Origin: Sciurus carolinensis
Taxonomy: Eukaryota; Chordata; Mammalia; Rodentia; Sciuridae
Assembly: GCF_902686445.1 (NCBI RefSeq)
Contig: NC_062232.1
Coordinates: 34,800,454 to 34,864,453 of the forward strand
Length of the DNA stretch: 64,000 nucleotides
Direction of reading: 5' to 3'
Position numbers and translations under genes: made by a program. The notes beneath the pieces were generated by a model. It saw nothing but the letters and a program-made list of their open reading frames with translations, was not told where the DNA came from and made no database searches. Positions 36,184 through 46,348 of this stretch are shown here, one piece after another; position 1 is the stretch's first letter; each line of letters begins with the position of its first letter.

Positions 36184-36839
36184 TTATAAGATTCTTGGTT
36201 GGCATCCATTTTCTTTCAGGGCTTGGTATATGTTGTTCCAGGCCCTTCTAGCTTTTAGGGTCTGGATTGAAAAATCTGCTGATATTCTTATTGGTTTCCC
36301 TCTGAATGTAATTTGATTCTTTTCTCTCGCGGCCTTTAAAATTCTGTCTTTATTTTGTATGTTAGGTATTTTCATAATAATGTGCCTTGGTGTGGGTCTG
36401 TTGTAATTTTGTATGTTTGGAGTTCTATAAGCCTCTTGTACTTGGTTTTCCATTTCGTTCTTCAGATTTGGGAAATTTTCTGTTATTATTTCATTGAATA
36501 GATTGTTCATTCCTTTGGTTTGTTTCTCTAAGCCTTCCTCAATCCCAATAATTCTCAAATTTGGCCTTTTCATGATATCCCATAGTTCTTGGAGATTCTG
36601 TTCATGATTTCTTACCATCTTCTCTGTTTGTTCCACTTTGTTTTCAAGGTTAAATATTTTGTCTTCAATGTCTGAGGTTCTGTCTTCCAGGTGTTCTATC
36701 CTATTGGTTATGCTTTCTATGGAGTTTTTAACTTGGTTTATTGTTTCCTTCATTTCAAGGATTTCAGTTTGGTTTTTTTTCAGTATCTCTAACTCTTTAT
36801 TGAAATGATCTCTTGCTTCCCGTATTTGGTCTTTTAACT

Positions 36840-36885
<46 letters not shown>

Positions 36886-37111
36886 CTTTTAACTGTTGAT
36901 TGGTGCGATCATTTAATGCCTGCATTTGCTCTTTCATCTCCTCCTTCAATGCCTGCATTTGCTCTTTCATCTCCTCATTAGCTTCCCTGATCGTTTTAAT
37001 TACGTACATTCTGAACTCCCTTTCTGACATTTCTTCTGCTCTGCTGTCATTGGGTTTTATTGATGTAGTATCTAGGTTTGTTTGGGACATTTTCTTCCCT
37101 TGTTTTCTCAT
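36184..37111 (-). pseudogene. L1 ORF1p of L1-B, frameshifted by an A-run insertion
   Basis: ORF1p is the trimeric RNA-binding chaperone of the L1 RNP. The ATG at 37111 opens about 75 normal codons (MRKQGKKMSQTNLD..., coiled coil with EQMQALKE repeats). The frame then runs into lysines encoded by a 45-nt A-run and stops by 36797. The original frame resumes after the insertion and is open from before 36753 to 36184, covering the rest of the coiled coil, the RRM-like domain (LRIIGIEE) and the C-terminal domain (ITFRGKPIRISADFS, KARRAW). The 55-bp insertion (55 = 3x18+1) is the sole cause of the break. The stop at 36184-36186 (UAA) is itself premature compared with human ORF1p; see the separate finding. 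Confidence 0.9.
36831..36895 (-). mobile_element. Poly(A)-only insertion with direct repeats inside L1-B ORF1
   Basis: Plus strand: CTTTTAACTG at 36831-36840, 45 T at 36841-36885, then CTTTTAACTG again at 36886-36895. With the shared T residues the repeat can be read as TCTTTTAACTGTT (13 bp). L1-C has one copy of this sequence and no A-run. A pure A-run bracketed by a target duplication is what a severely truncated L1-mediated insertion, only its tail, would leave. Assembly or slippage could have changed the run length. Confidence 0.85.
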
Positions 37112-37570
37112 AATGGTCAGTTGTCAGTGGGACCCTGAGATATTGCAGTTTTCCACTATTGGCTTATAGTGTCCCAGTAGATTTCCAGTGTATCACCTCC
37201 CAGCCTTCAGTAGCCTGATGTCTTGGAGGAATCTGATAAAGCAGCTCATTCGAAGAATACTGCCCCTAGCCCCCTACTGGTTCCACGTTTTGGAACTGGC
37301 TCTGTGCGGAAATGCTCTCACTGTGGGCCTGCACCGTGCAGCTGGCCGTGTGGGAAGAGCCCACTGCCGGAGTGTGGAAGACTACCTTGGGAAGACTCAA
37401 GCTGCCCTGCCCGGCTCTGCTAAGCCACCTCTATCTGGGCCTGCCACCCGGGCTGAGCTTTACCCAGTGGGCAGACTCACCCGTGGCTCCACTTCAGTCA
37501 GAGTCTCTCAATGCCTCCCCTTCTTAACTCCTGGGTTCTGGAGCGACCGGGGGTGCAGTCTCCCTCTAGG
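37112..37570 (-). promoter_or_regulatory. L1-B 5' UTR segment between monomers and ORF1 (tether)
   Basis: About 320 bp of it (37250-37570) is a diverged relative of the monomer (shared GCCACCTCTATCTGGGCCTG and CACTTCAGTC blocks). The remaining ~140 bp next to ORF1 is non-repeated and is shared with L1-A and L1-C. Confidence 0.75.
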
Positions 37571-37582
37571 CCGCCATCTTGG
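37571..37582 (-). promoter_or_regulatory. YY1-type site, L1-B internal
   Basis: Minus strand CCAAGATGGCGG at the junction of the tether and second monomer. Role inferred from human L1 YY1 site. Confidence 0.65.
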
Positions 37583-38029
37583 ATCACCCCGTGAAGAGAG
37601 CCCGCAGCCGGAGTGGGCAGAGCCGCCTGAAGAGGTCTCCGGCTGCCCTGTCCTTATCCCTGAGGCTGATTGCAGATCGAGGCTCTCCGCTGGTTCTTTG
37701 CAGGAGTACACTGCACTGCAGCAGCTCCGGGACTCGGAGCGTGCTCTGTTCAGACAGGCTCTCACTAGCGGGCCAGTTCCGTTCCAAGAACCTGGAGAAG
37801 CTGGCTGTGTGGGCGGGGCCCACCACCGGAGTGCGCAGGACTGCCTGTGGATGACTCTAGCTGCCCTGCCCGGCTCCGATAAGCCACCTCTATCTGGGCC
37901 TGCCACCCGGGCCGAGCTTTACCCAGTGGGCAGACTCACCCGTGGCTCCACTTCAGTCCGAGTCTCTCAATGCCTCCCCTTCTTAACTCCTGGGTTCTGG
38001 AGCGACCGGGGGTGCAGTCTCCCTCTAGG

Positions 38030-38041
38030 CCGCCATCTTGG
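38030..38041 (-). promoter_or_regulatory. YY1-type site, L1-B second monomer junction
   Basis: Same CCAAGATGGCGG motif, 459 bp from its neighbours. Confidence 0.65.
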
Positions 38042-38488
38042 ATCGCCCCGTGAAGAGAGCCCGCAGCCGGAGTGGGCAGTGCCGCCTGAAGAGGTCTCCT
38101 GCTGCCCTGCCCTTATCCCTGAGGCTGACTGCAGATCGAGCCTCTCCGCTGGTTCTTTGCAGGAGTACACTGCACTGCAGGGGCTCCGGGACTCGGAGCG
38201 TGCTCTGTTCAGACAGTCTCTCACTAGCGGGCCAGTTCCGTTCCGAGAACCTGGAGAAGCTGGCTGTGTGGGCGGGGCCCACCACCGGAGTGCGCAGGAC
38301 TGCCTGTGGATGACTCTAGCTGCCCTGCCCGGCTCCGATAAGCCACCTCTATCTGGGCCTGCCACCCGGGCCGAGCTTTACCCAGTGGGCAGACTCACCC
38401 GTGGCTCCACTTCAGTCCGAGTCTCTCAATGCCTCCCCTTCTTAACTCCTGGGTTGTGGAGCGACCGGAGGTGCAGTCTCCCTCTAGG

Positions 38489-38500
38489 CCGCCATCTTGG
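38489..38500 (-). promoter_or_regulatory. YY1-type site at the 5' end of L1-B
   Basis: CCAAGATGGCGG beginning 7 nt inside the L1 start (GGCGATCCAAG). The position matches the human L1 +12 YY1 site. Confidence 0.75.
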
Positions 38501-38506
38501 ATCGCC

Positions 38507-38523
38507 CATTTGATAGAACTTTT
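38507..38523. repeat. TSD of L1-B, right copy
   Basis: CATTTGATAGAACTTTT, identical to 31909-31925, directly next to the L1 5' start. Confidence 0.95.
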
Positions 38524-39180
38524 ACTTTTCTTTCAGACTTCAGGTTACAGCCTTCATAGAGCATCATCATGGCACATTTATACAAATTCAATTAAATGAA
38601 ATATGGCATATTCCTATCACCAGTCAAACATCAGGGGTATAGTATAATAAAGAGCAGATTCATTTTTTGCTATCTGATTGCTGATAGCCTGCCACTTTCC
38701 CTTTCCCTTCTACTGTATATCTGGGCAAGCGAATAGAAAAGCCTGGGCACTCCTTTGGGCACTGGTGGGAAGATCAAATCATACAAGCCCTGGAACATGT
38801 GTAGGAACCATCACCCCAGTCTTGCCTTTGAACTACCATTGAACTCCAACCCAATTACTTCTTCTTGCTTTCTCAAGTCTTCTTTGGGCCTTCTTGGGAG
38901 CCTGTCCCATTCTGCCTAGGAAGACTTATTATGTGAAGTAATAAATATTTTCATATGCTCTTTGGTGCACTATCAGTTTCAATATCCAAACGAAATTTTG
39001 CGTGGGGTACACCTGGTTTTTGTGAAATGATGTATAATGGCTCTGATGTAATAGAAATTTATTTTTTGCTCATTAATATTCCAATTGGATCTTTCTCATT
39101 AATGGTTGATTTTCCTCCAAATGATGATTTGGAGACTCAGACTCCTTCTACCTTGTGGTTCTCCACTACACCCTAGGACT
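38524..39180 (+). pseudogene. Decayed ERV-L-like pol, part 2 (integrase region)
   Basis: Continues the retroviral sequence interrupted at 31908. Text around 38560-38800 reads in integrase-like order (an 'ATGGCACATTTATACAAATTCAA' core region and an 'ATCCCATTC...' style segment), with several in-frame stops. A 73-codon open frame at 38955-39176 may be its C-terminal part. No env or 3' LTR was recognised downstream. Non-functional. Confidence 0.5.
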
Positions 39181-41770
39181 TTGTCTTCAGATTTTGCATC
39201 TAGGCACTGAAGGAGAAAGAGAGCATGAAGAAACTACCACTGTTCCTTTAAAGTCTTGGTTCAAAAGGGGCACTTCAGTTTTGTTTTCATTCCATTGGTA
39301 ACACTTAGTCATGTGACTGTACTTTTAGGGGATTCTGGGAAATGTAGTGCTTTATATGTTAGTAACAAGTCTATGCTATTGAAACAGAACAAGAATTTTA
39401 GTGGGTAGCTAACCATTTTTGCCACAGGGACATAACCCATATCTACAGGTATTTGAGAATTTGAATGGAATATGGCCCTATCTTGGCATCAGAGAGCATG
39501 TGCATAGGACAGCCTAATCACTAGACTATGGAATAACCATTTTTAGAATGGAGTTGTTTGGAAGAAGGATTTCAAGTGTTTCAGCTTAAATTTTGCTTTT
39601 TCTTGAGATCTCTTTTCCTGTTGCTCTTCTTCCTTTCTTCTTTCTCTTCTTCTTCCCCGGCATGAATAAAGCCCAGAGTGCCAGGGCATGAGGGTGAAAG
39701 AGTGCATGGATCAATCTTGCTTGGTCATTTTAACAGAGATGTGGGTGAGGGGAGGCGAACCAATCCATCTTCCCCTCTCTCTATTGGAAACCCTGAGTTA
39801 AATTTAGGTCTGGCTTATATATGTAGCCAAGTTTTGGTTGCTGTTTAAGAGGTCCTGAGCTTTTCAGCTACTTCACTTCTAAGCAATTAATTTTAGAATT
39901 AATTTGGGGACAAATGTGTTTTCTATCAAGAAAAGAAATATTTATTTATTTAAGAAATATTTATTTTTATTTAGCTCTTCCATATCAACTGACCCAGCTT
40001 CCACTCTCCAACACTTTTGTTTCCTGATTTTATTTCCTGGGAGCTTATAAAAGTTCTGTGATAGCCTAAAAGCCCTGATGATGCCACTCAGAGTATCCTT
40101 ATGTTAGAGTGATTTTTGATTGTTGTTCAAATAATCACTGCCACTGTGGGCATGCTTATGTACTGCATTTTAACACTGTCCCATGAATCAAAATGTCAAT
40201 AACAAGCTAATAAAATAATATTGAGTTAGGGTTGAATGAGGGAATCAGTGAGCCACAGGAATCTCATGCTCTCTTTTGGCATATAGATTTAACATCACAT
40301 CTGATTTAAATCCATACAGTAGCTAAGCCCACCATGTGTTGTTTTCATTTTAAAAAAATTTTCCTCAGACACATCTTGCCAGGTCTATCTCTTTTTTCAC
40401 TTTAATATCCTTTAAATGATTGAAAATCAGATTTTGCCACTAACTGTGCCTTTTGTCCCAAATGATAAATGATGATCTCTGTCTCCTCCCCTCTCTGTCT
40501 GGTTCTGAATGTTGTTCAAAATAAGCCGGCTCTTCGCGCTGAGTTTTTGCTGCTGTCAGGGGATTTATGTAGGATGTGAGCTATAGCTATGGCAACTGCA
40601 GTGATTGGATAACGGCTCCTTCAGAGCTTGCATGCATAGCACAAAGCATGGTGGGGTTTTTTTTGGTTCTTCCCCAAATAGCTGCAGTTCTTGTTTGGGG
40701 ATTTAAAATGTTCATGCATTTTCAAGTATGAGAAGACATGAAAAAAATTCTTGGCAATTATGATTTGGCAAATGAATTTTATTTCATTACATTGGATGTG
40801 TGATTTTGGACAAAACATTTAACCTTTCTAACCCTCGATTTTTTAATCTGTAAAATGAGGAGATCGGTGCTGCAGGAATTTTAAGATCCCTTCCTTGTAT
40901 GAAATTCTGTGTCCTATATTTGGGGTCTTAGATTGCTTGATTCAAATAGTCTTTAATAGCTTTTCTTTTTTCTTTTAAGTAGGGAATCCAAGAGAGGGGT
41001 GGTATTCTTTTGCACTCTGCATTTAAAAAGTGAATAGCATTTGTCCATATGTAAAATATTTAATATTGAACTCATTAAGTTCTTTTCCTAGGTCCCTTTC
41101 TTCTCTAGTATTCTTCATATTGAATAACACACATCTGCCCAGTTCACCAATCTAGAAACTTCTAGTCATCACCACTCCTCTCTGTCAGCTCTTCCCAATG
41201 TCCCTGATCTTGCCTTTGACAGCACTCAGTCACTGCTTTTGTGGAATAGGTTCTTTGGAGGCCAAGCTCACCCTACTTGTAGTCTGCTAATGGAAGGCAA
41301 CAATTCCCTAATGGAAAAGTTCCTGCATCTAATCTATCGACCCAGTTTGGCTCCCGTGCCACTTCTACCTCCTGTGACTAGCTGTGTGACTTGTTCTATG
41401 CTGGAATGGGAGAACTTGACTCCTAGAGAGTACAAAGCACTGAACTCTGTGTATGAGTGCAGAACTACAGTTACTAACCTTATGACCTTTCAGAGCGATA
41501 GAATCTTTACTGAAAAATACTTATAATAATGGTACCCAGTCCTCAGGGGTTCAATGTGTGTGATGCATCCTAAATGCTCAATACATGTTAGTATTTATCC
41601 TTACAATTATTGTAGAAGGCTCAGCATCAGCCTTTGCCCCTCATGTGCACTGAGACCTAAAATAAGACACTGCTGTCCAAAATTCTCTCTTGGTTGGGCT
41701 TTGGCATTCACTCTAGTTGTCCTGTACACAAAGTCTTGACTTACCCCTGCTTCCTCTCACAGTTGGCTGT
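39181..41770. other. Mostly unique sequence; MIR scrap; candidate noncoding element
   Basis: 40795-40870 ('TGTGATTTTGGACAAAACATTTAACCTTTCTAACCC...AATCTGTAAAATGAGG') is a MIR core, plus strand. 40390-40640 lacks repeat signatures and has a few CpGs. 41100-41590 shows weak L2/MIR-like words. No gene recognised; the 95-codon frame at 41239-41526 has no domain. Confidence 0.4.
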
Positions 41771-41771
41771 T

Positions 41772-42167
41772 TGCTAGAATTTGAATAGGGCATGTCCCCA
41801 CCAAAATTCATGTTGCAATTTGACTGCCACTGTAGCAATGTTGGGAGGTGGGACCTTTAGAAAGTAAGTAGGTGGTTAAGGGGGATTACTGCAGCTCTCG
41901 TGGGACTTGATTAGTTAATACAAGAGAGTGGGTTTTATAAAGCAAAGCTGTTCCTTTTGTGTTGTCTCTTCTGCAGGACCCACTCCTCCTTCCACTTCTC
42001 TGCCATGCCATGAAGTAGAAGGAGGCCCTTGCCTGAAGCTGAGCAGGATCTGGCACTGTATTTTTGGAGTTCTCAGCCTCCTGAATTGTGAACCAAAAAA
42101 ACCTCTTTTGTTATAAATTATGTGGTCTTGGATATTCTATTACTGCAAGAGAAGACAGGCTAAGACA
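41772..42167 (+). mobile_element. MaLR (MST/MLT-like) solo LTR
   Basis: TGCTAGAATTTGAATAGGGCATGTCCCCACC, 'TTGGGAGGTGGGACC', 'GGTTTTATAAAG', 'CTTCTGCAGGACCC', 'CAGCCTCCTGAATTGTGAACC', ending GACAGGCTAAGACA. TG...CA ends with flanks CTGTT and CTGTG (5-bp TSD with one mismatch). Confidence 0.8.
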
Positions 42168-42489
42168 CTGTGATAGTGGTAAATTAGTAGACTTTGATTT
42201 CTGTATCTAAAACTCCTCTCATTTAACCAGGTATGTGAATGGGTGGTCAATACAGAGTGGATGAATTACTTTTCCTGGTGCCACTTCTTACCTGACTTTG
42301 TGACTCATCCACCATGCCCTACACATGGGATTTGTACCTCTGAGATATTAAGGACCGTTTCCCACAAACTCAGACACACTTCTTATTCTGATAGTTGTTC
42401 CATTAATGATCCATTTTCCTCAGGACTGCTTCTACCTGACTGTAGCTTCTGCTTCTCCTCCCTTTATATAAGGCTGAGCATGGCAGACT

Positions 42490-43230
42490 ATATTTTCCAA
42501 AGGTGGCCATGACAAAAGTTTCAATCCCATAAGCTCTTGAACAAGGGGACCTGTCACACCCCCATGAGGAGGTAGTGTCTAATTTCCCTATTTCTGAAGG
42601 TGGACTGGCCTTAGAAACTCAGTTAATTATTAATATTAACATTCTTATTAATATTATTTATTATTATTTGACAGACTATTTCATAATTCAAGAATATAGA
42701 CTAGACTTTTTTATATGGTGGTAGTAACATTCCAAGAGCACAAAGGTAGAACTTGTAAGGCCCCTTGAGGTCTAGTTTCTGGAACTCACAATGTCACTTC
42801 TGCTACATTCTATTGGTTAAATTTATTTATTTATTAAATTTATTAAGAATAGAAGTTAGTACAATGGGAAATAAACGACACCTTATGACTTGAGAACTAG
42901 GTCAGAAAGGCCACACAGCTTCCAGTTTGGTGTCTTGGATTCCTAGCTCAACATGCACTCCTCAGAGGGCTTCCTTTCATAGCCCAGTCCCCATGTGGTG
43001 AGAAACAGAAGCCATATGGAAAGGCCACATGTGAGTGTTCTAGTCTATAGTCTCAGCTCAGTCTGCCCTTCAGTCATTCCAGACCAGGCAGTTGCTGTAT
43101 GAGTGAGGAATTCATTTGGAAGAGGATCCACTTGCCCCGGCCATTTGTGTCATCCTCAGCTGTTCAAGTCATCACAGATACTATGGAGCCATTCCAACCA
43201 AATATCTGACCCATGGAATCTGTGTGCATG
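42490..43230. other. Old repeat-like sequence, family not assigned
   Basis: 42490-42610 ('GGTGGCCATGACAAAAGTTTC...GAAGGTGGACTGGCC'), 42720-42825 and 42890-43200 resemble pieces of old LTR/DNA repeats. 42800-42845 is an AT-rich (ATTT)n run. Confidence 0.35.
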
Positions 43231-43499
43231 ATTAAATGATAGTTCTTTTATGCTACCTCACCGTATTTGGAGCCATGAAGTTCATGTATGCCAACGTTGT
43301 GAGCATCAGCAGGTGCAGTTTCTTTCCATCTTCCATCTGCTTTTGTTCAGGTCTTTGCTCCTGCATCTGCTCCAGTCTCAACCCCACCATTCTTGTTACA
43401 AGTCTCTCACCCTTCACATCATACTCACACCACTGCCCGGACCATTTTTCTAGAAACAAACTCAATTTTATCCATTTGAAAGTGCTAGATGTAGCCTTC

Positions 43500-43790
43500 A
43501 CACTTACTGCTTAACTTGACGAACAAGGTACTTCATAATCTGGTTTCAACCAAACTCTCCAGCCTCATCCATCAGTCACTTTCGTTTTGGAATCCTATTC
43601 TCCTGCCATTTTGACATTCACTGAACACGTGGTGTTCTCTCATGCTCTGCAATATTGCACTTGCTATTTCCTGTTTGAAATAACCTTTCCCCTACTTTTC
43701 TATTCTTTTTTCTCTTCCTTCCTTCCCTTGCTCTTTCCTTTCTTCCTTTCCCAGTTAATGCCTGAGTCTTCATTTCTTACTGTATAATAG
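43500..43790 (+). mobile_element. L2 LINE remnant
   Basis: 'AACAAGGTACTTCATAATCTGGTTTCAACCAAACTCTCCAGCCTCATC' and 'TTCTCTCATGCTCTGCAATATTGCACTTGCTATTTCCTGTTTGAAATAACC' match L2 in order. Confidence 0.75.
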
Positions 43791-44260
43791 TTTCCAATAT
43801 ATAATAAACCACTCCAAACTTACTGGCTGAAAACAACAACCATATTTTATTTCTCATATACCTGTGGATTATGTGGATCATTCCCTCTTCACTCATCCAT
43901 ACAGCTCCAGCCAGTTGGCAGCTCAGCTGGGATTGGAAGGTTTAAGGACTTTGCTCACATACCTGAGGTTTTGGTGCTGGCTCTTGGTGCCGCTTCTCTC
44001 ATCTTTCACCAGTTTATCTTGGGCTTCCTTATGTGATGACAGGTGCATTCAAAGAAATCAAGTGGAAACTGTGAGGTCTCTTGAAGTATAGGCTCTAGTA
44101 CTCACAGTGTCAATCGTACCATGTCCTATGGTACAAAACAACACACAAACCAGCCCATATTAAAGGTGAGAAAATAGGCTCCACATCATAATGGGAGGCC
44201 CTGAAGAATGTTGTGACTATAGTTATCACAACCTACATATCTTCCAAGGTCAGGTTGATT
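43790..44260 (-). other. Old mammalian interspersed repeat, family not assigned
   Basis: 'ACCACTCCAAACTTACTGGCTGAAAACAACAACCATATTTTATTTCTCATATACCTGTGG' to 'AGGCTCCACATCATAATGGGAGG' is a pattern I know from many mammalian genomes, but I cannot name it with certainty. Strand is by its T-rich side and uncertain. Confidence 0.45.
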
Positions 44261-44870
44261 TGTAAGCATTTCATATTCCTTATTTTTTCTTTAATTCAGC
44301 CATCCATTCTTATATTTACTTACAAACTGTATCAGATGATTTCTGTAGGCCAGGACCTGGATACTGAGAACACAGAAGCAAACTCTTTATGATCCCACCA
44401 GCTTTGTCTCTCCTTTTTTATAATATTAATTTCATTGTGTCATGATTGTTGGTTTACATATTTAATTCTCCTAAATACATTGTTAGGTCCTGGATGGGAG
44501 AAATGATGTCTCATCTCATTTTTGGTAAGAGTGATGAAGTGTTGTTTTAAAAATTAATAATAATTTTGATTTTTTTCCTATTGTTTCTGGAGGGGTAGCA
44601 GATCTGCCTGTGTAGGAAGACTTTTTTCTTATTTAGAGAAAAACACTTTGATGAGACTTTTGTCTATGTAAAGCCTGAGCTCTCGCACATTTCATAGGGA
44701 AGTTAAGGTTAAAGCAAAAATGCAAACTTGGACATGCCCCTCTGTCTAACAACTTGTCTATTGGTGCTTGCTATGTTAAGAGGAAATGAAAACCTGGGAT
44801 ATAAGCCTTTGGGGAAGACTAAGCATGTTTCTTTACAGGAAAAACAGAGATCAAGTCTCTTCTTTTCTTT
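44261..44870. other. Unique sequence, nothing recognised
   Basis: AT-rich, open frames up to 60 codons only, no repeat that I can name. Confidence 0.4.
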
Positions 44871-44872
44871 CT

Positions 44873-45040
44873 GGTATAGGAGAATGAGTCCAGGGGCAAT
44901 TTACCTCTGAGCCACACTTCCAGCACTTTTAATTTTTTATTTAGAGACAGGATCTTGCTAAGTTGCTTAAGACCTTGCTAAGTTTCTGAGGCTGACCTTG
45001 AACTTTCAAACCTCCTGCCTCAGCCTCCCAAGGCTTGTTA
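44873..45040 (-). mobile_element. B1-dID SINE, antisense
   Basis: ID half 'GAGTCCAGGGGCAATTTACCTCTGAGCCACACTTCCAGC', linker 'TTTTTTATTTAGAGACAGGATC' with a duplicated 'TTGCTAAGTTGCTTAAGACC', B1 half to 'CCTGCCTCAGCCTCCCAAGGC', where it is truncated. Confidence 0.8.
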
Positions 45041-46334
45041 TTCTTTGGAGGACATAATCATGGTTCTGTAGTGAAATGTAAGATGACCCAACGATTGGAC
45101 TTCATTGGAATTGTTTCTTTCATATCCTCAGAAAATATGATGGAATGTTTTTAATAGTTCTGTAGTTTCCACAACCAGGCAGGTACTTAATTTGAGTGGT
45201 TGAATGACTTTGTTTCACATATGACATTTTAATTTGACTTCTTCACTCCTTGTCATTTTTTTCTGTTTATAAAAAAATACATGATCCTTGTTGCCTAATT
45301 CATAAATATATATGCACACCAATATATCTATATACTTAGACAGGTATACATATTATAATATGAATCAAATGGTTTAAAGGTTTATTTTTTTATTAGAATT
45401 GGGATTCTAATGTATAAAAAACTCATGTGCATGCATTTTCCCTTAACATTATCATGAACACTTTCCCATCTCATTAAATGTTCTTTGAGAAAAGAATTTT
45501 CAGTAATGTTGCATAATTTATTTAAACATTCTCCCACTGTTGAGTAATTTTTAGACACTGTAAATAATGTTGTAAGGTATTTTCATATACATATATATTT
45601 TTGCATTTATCATCATTTCCTCAGGCTATGTTTCTTAAAGGCTAATTATTGGGTCAAAGAGCATGATCATTTACAAAGTGTCTAGCTCTATATCACCACA
45701 TCACCCTTTGGAAAGGCTTTAATGATGTATACCCTTTTCAAATAGTGCCGGAAAGTCAATGTCTATGTGCTTTCTTCTCCTATATTGGTAATTTCATTAA
45801 AAATCACTTTGCTAAACTGATATTGAAAATGTCATGCCGCTGGTTTTAATTTTCCCTTTTTTAGTGTTTCAATGTAGCTTCCCTTTCAATGAATCCTGGC
45901 TTCATCTTTAAATCCTTGCAATCAGAGAGGCACAACCTGTCTGTCACCTTGCATTCTGAGAGTTCATGTTCCTATTTTCTGAGCTAGAACTTGCCTCTTT
46001 TTTATTGGAAGTGAAGGCCAGTTACAAAACATTTTCAGGGCAGCCTCTCTGAACTCACCAAGGGGGAATTTACTCACACAAAGTGAACAGTGTCTAATTC
46101 ACCAGAGATTTTGCAGAGGAGACAGAAGAGTGAGCTGATATTGTACACCTGACTCCAAACTTCTTGAAACAGTCTTCAGACATCTTGCTTACTTCCCAGC
46201 TCCCTTTTTCTCTATCTGTTCCCTATGGTCCAAAGTTTTCTTTTAGTTCATCCTACATGTGGCTCACAAGCTCAAGTTTTCCCTAGTCCTTGAATGTCCC
46301 TTTACTATTTTGGTGAATTAGTGACTCTAATTAA
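45041..46334. other. Unique sequence with a probable ancient LINE piece at 45380-45740
   Basis: 45380-45740 ('TTTCCCATCTCATTAAATG', 'TTGCATTTATCATCATTTCCTCAGGC...AATTATTGGGTCAAAGAGC') looks like an old LINE 3' region in reverse. The rest is unrecognised. Confidence 0.35.
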
Positions 46335-46348
46335 TTGGCCATGCCTTT

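Larger units (their letters stand above)
37571..38500 (-). repeat. Two tandem 459-bp promoter monomers of L1-B
   Basis: The box CCGCCATCTTGG (plus strand) occurs at 37571, 38030 and 38489, exactly 459 bp apart each time. The two units 37571-38029 and 38030-38488 are nearly identical. Because 459 is divisible by 3, reading frames pass through unit boundaries without shifting. By analogy with mouse L1, each monomer is likely a promoter unit firing toward ORF1 (leftwards). Confidence 0.9.
31926..38506 (-). mobile_element. L1-B: full-length young LINE-1
   Basis: 6.6 kb element, sense on the minus strand: start GGCGATCC at 38506, monomeric 5' UTR (38506-37112), ORF1 (37111-36184, interrupted), spacer, ORF2 (35978-32130, intact), short G-rich 3' UTR, AATAAA-type signal just before the tail (sense AATAAACATC, plus about 31955), and a poly(A) tail. 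Perfect 17-bp TSDs and the intact 3.85-kb ORF2 argue for recent insertion, into an old ERV pol sequence. The start nucleotide is the same as in L1-C. Only one lesion destroys coding capacity beyond what L1-C shares: the A-run insertion in ORF1. Confidence 0.95.

Noticed and set aside
37188..38513. 441-codon plus-strand frame as a proline/serine-rich host protein
   Set aside because: It is antisense to the L1-B 5' UTR, repeats with the 459-bp monomer, and runs out of the L1 into flanking DNA before stopping. Kept only as a low-weight ORF0-like question.
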